From the NCBI GenBank assembly GCA_016929205.1, contig JAFGJF010000152.1, forward strand, positions 1 through 6,319: 6,319 nt of DNA, in the 5' to 3' direction. Under the pieces are notes generated by a model that had not been told where the DNA came from, did not search any database, and saw only the letters and a program-made list of their open reading frames with translations. Origin of the DNA: Anaerolineae bacterium. Lineage in GTDB: Bacteria; Chloroflexota; Anaerolineae; JAFGEY01. Below are positions 1-5,663 of this stretch, one piece after another (position 1 is the stretch's first letter; each line of letters opens with the position of its first letter). The position numbers and the translations under genes are program-made.

Positions 1-209
1 CCAAGACGGGCCGCACAGCGGTCGTGGCGAGTCCATTTCCCGTCGTTCGCCTGGTCGACTGGGGCGATGCGGGTGGGCACCTCGGTTTCTTGGGCGGGAT
101 GGATGTCGATCCAATGGGTAGTGCAGAGCGCGTGGGCTATGTCGTTTTGTGCGAAAGTATGGAAAAAGCCAAGCACTATACCTGGCTCAAAGAGTGTGTC
201 GACTACTGA
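1..209 (+). CDS. 3' end of an unrecognised protein (partial)
   Basis: An open frame enters from the left edge (first full codon at 3) and stops with TGA at 207-209, giving about 68 visible residues. It is open to the window edge, so the GTG at 24 is probably internal and the true start lies outside. The visible C-terminus is soluble-looking: a Gly-rich stretch (DAGGHLGFLGGMDVDP), then a mixed hydrophobic and charged end (YVVLCESMEKAKHY, then TWLKECVDY). There is no membrane segment or signal. I do not recognise the family. The stop codon lies inside the left arm of a 10-bp inverted repeat (203-212). The next strong terminator on this strand is at 331-362 and could end this transcript. Confidence 0.6.
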   Translation, partial: KTGRTAVVASPFPVVRLVDWGDAGGHLGFLGGMDVDPMGSAERVGYVVLCESMEKAKHYTWLKECVDY

Positions 210-286
210 TCCAAACATATAAGGCTAAACGATTTTTGTCCCCCATGAGCGTCCAAAAGTTTAGAAAATCTTGTCCGGATCAGTAG
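203..286. repeat. Nested inverted repeats downstream of the first gene
   Basis: CTACTGATCC at 203-212 is the exact reverse complement of GGATCAGTAG at 277-286. Inside it, CTAAAC (225-230) pairs with GTTTAG (259-264), leaving 12 and 12 unpaired bases on the two sides, so the two stems nest symmetrically. GATTTT (231-236) and AAAATC (265-270) form a competing inner pairing. The left arm contains the stop codon of the preceding gene. It could be a folded 3' untranslated region, a structured RNA, or a small palindromic element about 84 bp long. No target-site duplication was noticed. Confidence 0.55.
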
Positions 287-301
287 ATCACTTGTATCTC
301 A

Positions 302-323
302 GCGGACTGCCCAAGCAGTCCGC
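302..323 (+). other. Perfect 9-bp hairpin upstream of the terminator
   Basis: GCGGACTGC (302-310), loop CCAA, GCAGTCCGC (315-323). It is a perfect GC-rich stem-loop ending 9 bases before the terminator stem. It has no U-tract of its own, so it is not a terminator alone. It may protect the 3' end of the transcript or form part of a structured RNA. Confidence 0.6.
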
Positions 324-330
324 ACGTATC

Positions 331-362
331 AAAGCCCTGCAGCTCGCTGCAGGGCTTTTTTT
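331..362 (+). terminator. Strong intrinsic (Rho-independent) terminator
   Basis: AGCCCTGCAG (333-342), loop CTCG, CTGCAGGGCT (347-356): a perfect 10-bp GC-rich stem followed by seven T (356-362, the first also closing the stem). AAA at 331-333 lies on the 5' side, so the hairpin could also act weakly on the other strand. It ends transcription of the gene stopping at 209, or of a structured RNA lying between, before the protease promoter. Confidence 0.88.
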
Positions 363-436
363 GTTCCTCCAGGACGTCGCTCTCTCGTCTCGCACTTTTT
401 CGCACGGAACCCGCACGACCTTCCACGAATCGGGCA

Positions 437-465
437 TAGATTCAAATGCCCATATCTGCTAAAAT
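437..465 (+). promoter_or_regulatory. Probable extended -10 promoter of the protease gene
   Basis: TGC followed by TAAAAT (457-465) is an extended -10 element (TGn plus a near-consensus hexamer). The -35 position 17 bp upstream (437-442, TAGATT) is poor, which is common with extended -10 promoters. Transcription would begin near 472, leaving a leader of about 43 bases before the ATG at 515. The ATG at 446 would then lie upstream of the transcript start, which supports the downstream start. Confidence 0.5.
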
Positions 466-514
466 ATACCAAGAGTATCACATCGTACACACACGTTTTG
501 GTTCAGGGGGTAAC

Positions 515-2296
515 ATGAAAATCAGGATTCGAAACACGTTCATTGTGCTCATACTATGCCTGCTTTTGGCCGGAGCTGCACCATTTGCACAACCGCAAGT
601 GCAGGTTATCGTTCAAGGAACGAGTATGCATGCGGCCGTGCAGGCCGTGCAAGAGAATGGCGGGCGGGTGAGTGCCAAGATAACGATTATCAACGCTGTT
701 GTGGCAGAGGTGTCGAGCAATGCATTGGTTGGTTTGACACGGATGCCCGGCGTGGTGCGCGTGACGCCCAATCGCACGGTTAAACCAGCCGGTCAAGCCG
801 TCGATGTCGAGTTTGTCAAAGCGATCGGTGCTGCTGAGGTATGGGATACGGGCAACATGGGCCAAGGTGTGACCGTGGCTGTTCTCGACAGCGGCGTGAA
901 CACCAATTTTCGGGAACTGGCTCAGGAGTCGAACGGTAGTGGCAGCCGGATACTGGCTTATTATGATGCCATTGAAGACAAACTCTACAAAAAGAATAAA
1001 CTACAAAAGTCCCCTCAAGACGCCAGCGGTCACGGCACACACACAGCAGGCATTATCGGCAACAGCGCGTTTGAAAACCAGGACAACGAATACCGGGGTG
1101 TCGCACCAGAAGCCAAGTTGGTTGCCGTGCGCGTGCTCAACGAGACCGGTGTTGGTACCTATGCTGACGTGCTGCGCGGCATCGAGTGGGTTGTGCAAAA
1201 CAAGGACACGTACAACATTCGCGTGCTCAATATCTCGATGTACGCGCCGGTGTATGCTCCTTACTGGGCCGACCCCTACAACCTGGCGGCGATGGCTGCC
1301 TGGCAGGCTGGCATCGTCGTCGTCGTCAGCGCCGGCAATGGCGGTCCTGACCCGATGAGCATCGGCGTGCCGGGCAATACGCCCTATGTCATCACCGTTG
1401 GGGCCTACACCGACAACTATACGGTGGAGGACTTGGGTGACGATTACATTCCGCCGTTTTCAGCGGCCGGCCCGACGCTCGATGCGTTTGTCAAGCCCGA
1501 TGTGATCGCTCCCGGCGCGCACGTGGTCTCGTTGATGCACCAGAAAACGTATCTGGGTGAGGCCTATCCTGAAAACAGGCTCAATGCCAAGTATTTCCGG
1601 ATGGCGGGTACGTCGATGTCGGCTGCCGTCGTTTCGGGCATCTCGGCGTTGATGCTCAGCGAATATCCCGACTTGACGCCCGATCAGGTCAAGTATCGTT
1701 TGCTGATAACGGCTCGCCCTCAGTTAAGCGAGGTTACCGGTGAGATGCCGTACAGCATCTGGCAGCAGGGCGCGGGGCGCGCCTGGGCCCCCGAAGCCGT
1801 ATTCACGGACCTTTCGGGTGCGGCTAACCGGGGCATGGATATTGCTGCCGACCTGGCCGGAGAGCAGCATTACCAGGGGCTGACCGTTTACAATGCGGAA
1901 ACGGGACAGTTTGAAATTCAAGGGTTCGAGAGTTGGGCCGGTGGGTTCGAAAGCTGGGCCGGTGGGTCGACCAACTGGTCAGGTGGGTTCGAGAGTTGGG
2001 CCGGTGGGTTCGAAAGCTGGGCCGGTGGATTCGAGAGTTGGGCCGGTGGATTCGAAAGTTGGGCCGGCGCGTTCGAGAGCTGGGCCGGCGGATTCGAAAG
2101 CTGGGCCGGTGGATATACTGCCTGGGCCGGTGGGTTTGAGAGCTGGGCTGGCGGATTCGAGAGCTGGGCTGGCGGGTTTGAGAGTTGGGCCGGTGGCGGC
2201 GGCGACCCGGTCTGGGCCGAGAGTTTTGTCAACCTGCAGAACGTACCGGGCGACAGTTCGACGATCGCGATCAATATTTTGGCAAGTGAAGAGTAG
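515..2296 (+). CDS. Secreted subtilisin-like serine protease (S8) with a 13-unit FESWAGG repeat tail
   Basis: A 593-residue extracellular endopeptidase of the S8 subtilase family. The ATG at 515 is chosen over an in-frame ATG at 446: GGGGG lies 4 bases before it, and it opens directly into a signal peptide (positive MKIRIR, hydrophobic core to about residue 21, likely cleavage after Ala near 22-26). Residues about 30-95 look like an I9-type inhibitor propeptide. The catalytic domain has Asp125 (AVLDSGV), His173 (GHGTHTAG), oxyanion Asn275 (SAGNGG) and Ser367 (MAGTSMSAAVVSG), so the full triad is present and activity is expected. Residues 471-561 are 13 tandem seven-residue units with consensus FESWAGG; a 32-residue tail (from GGDPVW to ILASEE) follows. 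There is no sortase motif or C-terminal membrane segment, so it is probably released or held by the tail. Substrate cannot be told. It is flanked by terminators, so it is probably transcribed alone. Confidence 0.95.
   Translation: MKIRIRNTFIVLILCLLLAGAAPFAQPQVQVIVQGTSMHAAVQAVQENGGRVSAKITIINAVVAEVSSNALVGLTRMPGVVRVTPNRTVKPAGQAVDVEFVKAIGAAEVWDTGNMGQGVTVAVLDSGVNTNFRELAQESNGSGSRILAYYDAIEDKLYKKNKLQKSPQDASGHGTHTAGIIGNSAFENQDNEYRGVAPEAKLVAVRVLNETGVGTYADVLRGIEWVVQNKDTYNIRVLNISMYAPVYAPYWADPYNLAAMAAWQAGIVVVVSAGNGGPDPMSIGVPGNTPYVITVGAYTDNYTVEDLGDDYIPPFSAAGPTLDAFVKPDVIAPGAHVVSLMHQKTYLGEAYPENRLNAKYFRMAGTSMSAAVVSGISALMLSEYPDLTPDQVKYRLLITARPQLSEVTGEMPYSIWQQGAGRAWAPEAVFTDLSGAANRGMDIAADLAGEQHYQGLTVYNAETGQFEIQGFESWAGGFESWAGGSTNWSGGFESWAGGFESWAGGFESWAGGFESWAGAFESWAGGFESWAGGYTAWAGGFESWAGGFESWAGGFESWAGGGGDPVWAESFVNLQNVPGDSSTIAINILASEE
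1925..2197 (+). repeat. 13 x 21-bp in-frame tandem repeat encoding FESWAGG
   Basis: Thirteen contiguous 21-bp units, no spacer, all in the protease frame. Ten encode FESWAGG and one (unit 7) FESWAGA; units 3 and 10 are STNWSGG and YTAWAGG. The Trp at position 4 and the Gly at position 6 are kept in every unit. Units differ at synonymous sites (GAG/GAA, AGT/AGC, TTC/TTT, GCC/GCT, GGT/GGC), and the GAG-AGT then GAA-AGC order recurs in units 1-2 and 4-5, suggesting growth by blocks larger than one unit. Because 21 is a multiple of three, unit gain or loss keeps the frame. Units 11-13 use different synonymous codons from 1-6, so the array is not a very recent expansion. Confidence 0.95.
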
Positions 2297-2354
2297 CCTT
2301 TTGTTGCGTGCTAGCTATCTTTGATACAATGGCGTATCAGAATACTCTATAATG

Positions 2355-2389
2355 ACAAGCCCCATCGCTTCCCGGTGGGGCTTGTGCTT
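2355..2389 (+). terminator. Intrinsic terminator after the protease gene
   Basis: ACAAGCCCCA (2355-2364) pairs exactly with TGGGGCTTGT (2376-2385) across an 11-base loop. The following T-run is short and interrupted (GCTTTT), so it is weaker than the terminator at 331-362. It lies about 60 bases after the protease stop and before the promoter at 2411, separating the two transcription units. Confidence 0.7.
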
Positions 2390-2410
2390 TTGACGGCATA
2401 CAGGTTCTTT

Positions 2411-2439
2411 TTGACAAGGTGACGGTTTCACATTACAAT
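2411..2439 (+). promoter_or_regulatory. Near-consensus sigma-70 type promoter for the aldolase gene
   Basis: TTGACA (2411-2416), a 17-bp spacer, then TACAAT (2434-2439): consensus -35, optimal spacing and a one-mismatch -10. Transcription should start near 2446, giving an untranslated leader of about 105 bases to the ATG at 2550. It lies just after the protease terminator and probably drives both the aldolase and the GGT-family gene. I see no clear operator palindrome and no recognisable riboswitch in the leader. Confidence 0.78.
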
Positions 2440-2549
2440 CTCGGAGGGGTGTGATTCCTGGTAGTGTGAGCGGGCAGGTGCTTATGCTGCTTTTAGGGTA
2501 GGCGGTCTACTACAATCCTCTGTTCAGTGTGTCGAGAAAGCGAGAGACA

Positions 2550-3494
2550 ATGAATCCATCAACAAATGAGTTATTACAAGCCCGTTCCGCCAGATCGAGT
2601 CTGGATCTGAGCGGCGTTTTCCCGCCCATTCCGACGCCTTTTGACCGAGCTGGCGAGGTCGCCCTGGATGCGCTGGCAGAGAATATCCAGCGTTGGAACG
2701 AATACGCGCTGTCTGGTTACGTGATCTTGGGGTCGAATGGGGAAGCGGCATACCTCACCGAGAAAGAAAAATTGCGCGTTCTGGAAGCGGCTCGCCAGGT
2801 TATTCCCTCGCACAAGTTGATGATCGCTGGGACGGGATGCGAGTCGCTGCGCTCAAGTGTGACATTTACCAGGCAAGCGGCCGACATTGGCGCCGACGTG
2901 GCACTGGTGATCACGCCGCACTTTTACGATGGCCAAATGACGTGCGACAGCCTGGTTCAATTCTATGCGGCTGTGGCTGACGCGTCAACGATTCCTGTCG
3001 TGCTCTATAACGTGCCCAAGTTTACGCATGTCGATATGCCGGCAACGACAATTGCCAAGGCTGCGTCACACGCCAATATCGTCGGGATCAAGGACAGCGG
3101 CGGGAACATAACCAAGTTGGGCGATACCATACGGCTGACGCCCCCCGATTTTCAGGTGCTGGCGGGATCGGCCAGCTTTCTGTTTGCCAGCCTTGCGCTT
3201 GGCGCGGCAGGCGGCGTGGTGGCATTGGCCAATGTTGCTCCCCAACAAGCGATCGACATCGTCTCCTATTTCAAGGCGCGACAATGGGACGAGGCTGCTG
3301 ACCTGCAGCGAAAGATGATCCCGGTCAACACGGCAATCACGGCGCGTTTTGGTGTGGCGGGCTTGAAAGCGGCGTTGGATATGCTGGGCTATTACGGCGG
3401 GCCGGTTCGTGCGCCATTGCTCGATCTCGATGAGAGCGAGCGACAGGCACTGAAACAGGTTCTGGTCGATGGCGGGGTATTGCGGGCTCAGTAG
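2550..3494 (+). CDS. HOGA1-type 4-hydroxy-2-oxoglutarate aldolase (DHDPS/NAL family)
   Basis: A 314-residue cytoplasmic TIM-barrel class I aldolase, full length for the dihydrodipicolinate synthase/N-acetylneuraminate lyase family. Visible motifs: the pyruvate-binding loop GSNGE (residues 61-65, where DapA has GTTGE), catalytic Tyr153 (VVLYNVP) and Schiff-base Lys181 (VGIKDSGG). The C-terminal half (LAGSASFLFASLALGAAGG, ALANV, then RFGVAGLKAALD and GYYGGPVRAPL) closely resembles human HOGA1 as I recall it, which cleaves 4-hydroxy-2-oxoglutarate to pyruvate and glyoxylate. GSNGE and GYYGGP favour this over DapA. Other aldolases or dehydratases of the family remain possible, so the substrate is inferred. 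The ATG at 2550 is preferred to GTG at 2529, which adds seven residues and lacks a ribosome binding site; the purine-rich AAGCGAGAG before 2550 is itself a modest one. Downstream gene begins 55 bases later, probably co-transcribed. Confidence 0.85.
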   Translation: MNPSTNELLQARSARSSLDLSGVFPPIPTPFDRAGEVALDALAENIQRWNEYALSGYVILGSNGEAAYLTEKEKLRVLEAARQVIPSHKLMIAGTGCESLRSSVTFTRQAADIGADVALVITPHFYDGQMTCDSLVQFYAAVADASTIPVVLYNVPKFTHVDMPATTIAKAASHANIVGIKDSGGNITKLGDTIRLTPPDFQVLAGSASFLFASLALGAAGGVVALANVAPQQAIDIVSYFKARQWDEAADLQRKMIPVNTAITARFGVAGLKAALDMLGYYGGPVRAPLLDLDESERQALKQVLVDGGVLRAQ

Positions 3495-3549
3495 ACGGCT
3501 TGTTCTGCTTTCCCCGGATGATTGGATACGGTGAAATGGAGGCGGTGTT

Positions 3550-5157
3550 TTGCGGCAAACAAATGGGAGAGAGATTGGATGGCACGGATCGGGAAAAACG
3601 GGTGCGGTTGCAGCCGGTGGTGCCGATGCCGTTGCGGCGGGCATCGCGCTGCTCGAGTGCGGCGGAAACGCGGCCGACGCGGCAGCGGCGACGCTCTTTG
3701 CCCTGAGCATCACCGATCACGGCGATTTTGCCATTGGCGGCGAAATCCCTTTCATCATCTATGATGCCAGGCGGCAAAAAGTCGAGGTGCTTTCCGGCCT
3801 CGGCCGGGCTCCGTTGGCCCAGGAGGCCATTGACTGGTATATGGCCAACGGCATCCCGACCGATGGCGATATCAAGGCTGCGCCCGTTCCGGCAGCGGTC
3901 CATTTGTGTGTGACGGCGCTGAAACGGTACGGAACCAGGACGTTTGAGGAAGCGATCACACCGACGCTGGCCTTACTTGACGCCGGTGGGCAAGAGTGGT
4001 ATCCCCGGTTGGCAATCACGCTGCACAAGTTGGTCGAGACGGAGCAGAGTTATCCGGGCACGCGCGAGACAAAGCTGCAGACCGTGCTCGATCGCTTTTA
4101 TACAGGCGATATCGCCGGTGATCTGGAGGCGTGGTACGTCGAGAAAGGCGGGTTCTTGCGCAAGGCAGACCTGGCCGCCCACCACACGCGCGTCGAAGAT
4201 CCGGTGACGGTGCAGTACGGCGGCTATACCGTCTGCAAGTGTGACACGTGGACCCAGGGACCTTATTTGTGTCAGGCGTTGCGGCTGCTGGAAGGGTTCG
4301 ATCTGAAAACGATGGGGCACCTGTCGCCCGATTATGTCCACGTTTTGACAGAAGCGATCAAGCTGGCTATGGCCGACCGCGACGCGTATTATGGCGACCC
4401 GGTCTTTGCCGACGTGCCTTTACAGGCGCTGCTGTCCGATGCGTATACCGAAATTCGCCGTCCGTTGATCGACATGCAGCGCGCGTCGCAGGAGGCACGG
4501 CCTGGCGATGTGTACAACATGGCGTCACTTGCAGGACCCGGGCTGTTTCGTCCGGGCCCCGGCGGCACCACGACTTGTGTTGTCGCCGATCGTTGGGGCA
4601 ACGTGGTTGCGGCCACACCCAGTTGTAACGTGTTTGGCAACAAGGGCGATGGCGGACGCACGGGCGTGACCCATGGCAACCGGCTGCGGAGTTTGAACAG
4701 TACGCCGGGCCACCCAAACTGTATTCAGCCCGGCAAGCGGCCGCGGATCACGCTTACGCCAACCCTGGTGCTCAAAGAGGGCAAACCGATCCTGGCGATT
4801 AGCGTGGCCGGCGGCGATTTGCAGGACCAAACGACGCTCAACCTGCTCCTGGATTTTGTCGAATTTGGGATGATGCCCCAGGAGGCGGTGAGGGCGCCGC
4901 GCTTTGCAACCGAACACCACCAAAATTCGTTCGATCCCAATCCCGAGCGCGAACAGGCGTTTATCGAGGCCGGATCGCTGATCATGAATAGCAGCATCCA
5001 TTCAGATGTGCAGGACGAGTTAGCCGGCCGGGGACACCAGGTGCGCGCGATCGACAAGTCGATCGCCAGCCCGGTGATGCTGTACGTTGAGCCAGATGGG
5101 ACGATCTACGCGGCCGGCGATCCGGCGGCAGGTCGGCATGCGGCGGCGCTGGACTAA
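3550..5157 (+). CDS. Gamma-glutamyltransferase-family Ntn-hydrolase (substrate uncertain)
   Basis: About 535 residues, covering a whole GGT-type proenzyme that self-cleaves into large and small subunits. The N-terminal GGNAADAA motif is family-typical. The predicted cleavage and nucleophile is Thr340 (TTTCVVADRWGN, aligning with E. coli TTHYSVVDKDGN), giving about 339 plus 196 residues, near usual sizes. Asn360 matches E. coli Asn411, and Gly421-Gly422 (SVAGGDLQD) match the oxyanion pair 483-484. However, the Ser462-Ser463 pair reads Ile-Thr (KRPRITLTPT) and no Asp stands at the 433 position, so gamma-glutamyl recognition is doubtful. It may act on another amide. There is no signal peptide, unlike periplasmic GGT. 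Start: TTG at 3550 with GGAGG 7 bases upstream keeps one frame. ATG at 3579, with GGGAGAGAG before it, is in another frame and would need a one-base shift. It is complete at the C-terminus. Confidence 0.85.
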   Translation: MRQTNGREIGWHGSGKTGAVAAGGADAVAAGIALLECGGNAADAAAATLFALSITDHGDFAIGGEIPFIIYDARRQKVEVLSGLGRAPLAQEAIDWYMANGIPTDGDIKAAPVPAAVHLCVTALKRYGTRTFEEAITPTLALLDAGGQEWYPRLAITLHKLVETEQSYPGTRETKLQTVLDRFYTGDIAGDLEAWYVEKGGFLRKADLAAHHTRVEDPVTVQYGGYTVCKCDTWTQGPYLCQALRLLEGFDLKTMGHLSPDYVHVLTEAIKLAMADRDAYYGDPVFADVPLQALLSDAYTEIRRPLIDMQRASQEARPGDVYNMASLAGPGLFRPGPGGTTTCVVADRWGNVVAATPSCNVFGNKGDGGRTGVTHGNRLRSLNSTPGHPNCIQPGKRPRITLTPTLVLKEGKPILAISVAGGDLQDQTTLNLLLDFVEFGMMPQEAVRAPRFATEHHQNSFDPNPEREQAFIEAGSLIMNSSIHSDVQDELAGRGHQVRAIDKSIASPVMLYVEPDGTIYAAGDPAAGRHAAALD

Positions 5158-5478
5158 AAGCTGCTCGGCCATATTTGTCATACCACTGGCTTGTCAGACC
5201 AGCGGGCTGTTTTCCTCCGGGCCTGCGGGCCCATCGCCCAGGAAAACGATTCCCCCTGCTGTTTGCACCAGTTCGGCTACGACCTGGACAACTGCGGGAT
5301 GTGTGGTGATCGCCTGACCGGGCGATGCGTCCGTTGCCAGGTTAGGTTTGAGCAGAACGCGCGCTCCCGGATGAACGAAATGGGGCATGCCACCCAGCGG
5401 TTCCAGTACGGCCATCACGCTTTCTCTGACCTGGGCAAGGCTATAGGATGCGCATCGCACGACGGATACCCTAGACAC
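5158..5478 (-). pseudogene. Truncated DUF362 protein, N-terminal part only, with in-frame TGA
   Basis: From GTG at 5478 the minus strand encodes 94 residues to a TGA at 5194-5196. The start (SRVSVVRCASYSLAQV), VLLKPNL, TTHPAVV and GDGPAGP match the N-terminal region of DUF362 proteins, usually some 300-400 residues and often with a later ferredoxin-like part. Reading through the TGA gives QASGMTNMAEQL, which resembles the next DUF362 segment (a TGM-evAee pattern) and ends at 5158, directly against the stop of the convergent GGT-family gene. Most of the domain is therefore missing. The evidence points to a nonsense mutation plus a larger 3' deletion. A G8A9 tract lies between its AGAGG-like ribosome site and the GTG. 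A short functional product is possible but unlikely. Confidence 0.72.
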
Positions 5479-5479
5479 G

Positions 5480-5496
5480 TTTTTTTTTCCCCCCCC
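5480..5496. repeat. Adjacent homopolymers (T9 then C8; G8A9 on the minus strand)
   Basis: Nine T (5480-5488) directly abut eight C (5489-5496). On the minus strand this is G8A9, placed between the purines AGAGG and the GTG start of the DUF362 fragment. Length changes here would alter ribosome-site spacing, or would change the frame joining upstream sequence to DUF362. Such runs are also frequent sequencing-error sites. Confidence 0.9.
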
Positions 5497-5497
5497 T

Positions 5498-5620
5498 CTA
5501 TTCTGAACGATCGTTCGAATCTCGTTGACCAGTTCCGACGGTGTGTTCCAATGTCGTCGCCGGGTTGGTCAGGGTCAGGCGTAGGTAGGCTGGCCGTTCA
5601 GTTTTTTGCATATCTGTCAC
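5498..5620 (-). CDS. Small 40-codon ORF, possibly the broken start of a longer gene
   Basis: GTG at 5620 follows AGGAGAG (minus strand, 5628-5634) with a 7-base spacer, a strong ribosome site, so translation is likely. An ATG three codons later (5611) is an alternative start. The 40-residue product begins TDMQKTERPAYLRLTLTNPA and ends at TAG (5498-5500). I recognise no family. Near 5540-5530 the neighbouring minus frame becomes coding-like (SELVNEIRTIVQN) and continues open through the G8A9 tract into the DUF362 frame, while the present frame turns polar and Ser/Asp-rich (GQRDSNDRSE). This suggests a one-base frameshift and that the stop is not original. It lies 43 bases after the epimerase stop, likely in the same operon. 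It could be a real small protein or a remnant. Confidence 0.45.
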   Translation of the reverse strand: MTDMQKTERPAYLRLTLTNPATTLEHTVGTGQRDSNDRSE

Positions 5621-5663
5621 GATGTTTCTCTCCTGGCCCGTTTTGGCACATTGGAAGTGGATT

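Noticed and set aside
277..356. tRNA-like gene in the hairpin-rich region
   Set aside because: No cloverleaf with acceptor stem, TTCRA loop or anticodon arm could be fitted; the stems are simple tandem hairpins ending in a terminator.
1918..2274. Minus-strand 118-codon ORF with PPAQLSNP-like repeats, and plus-strand repeat ORFs in the other frames at 1893-2324
   Set aside because: A 21-bp stop-free tandem repeat keeps other frames open automatically. The protease frame has the catalytic domain, signal peptide and conserved units; the others have no ribosome site or upstream domain.
2321..2353. TTGATA (2321-2326) and TATAAT (2348-2353) as one promoter
   Set aside because: The spacer is 21 bp, too long for a sigma-70 promoter, and the start would fall inside the terminator stem.
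2488..2516. Second TACAAT (2511-2516) as an extra promoter for the aldolase gene
   Set aside because: The -35 position reads TGCTTT and there is no extended -10, so the promoter at 2411-2439 is far better.
3066..3903. Long minus-strand ORFs (215 and 188 codons) opposite the aldolase and GGT-family genes
   Set aside because: Arg/Pro/Ser/His-rich translations typical of antisense shadows in GC-rich coding DNA. The plus-strand genes show clear family motifs.
5161..5196. The TGA at 5194-5196 as a selenocysteine codon
   Set aside because: Only a 4-bp potential stem follows, no convincing SECIS-like hairpin, and the domain is truncated shortly after in any case.
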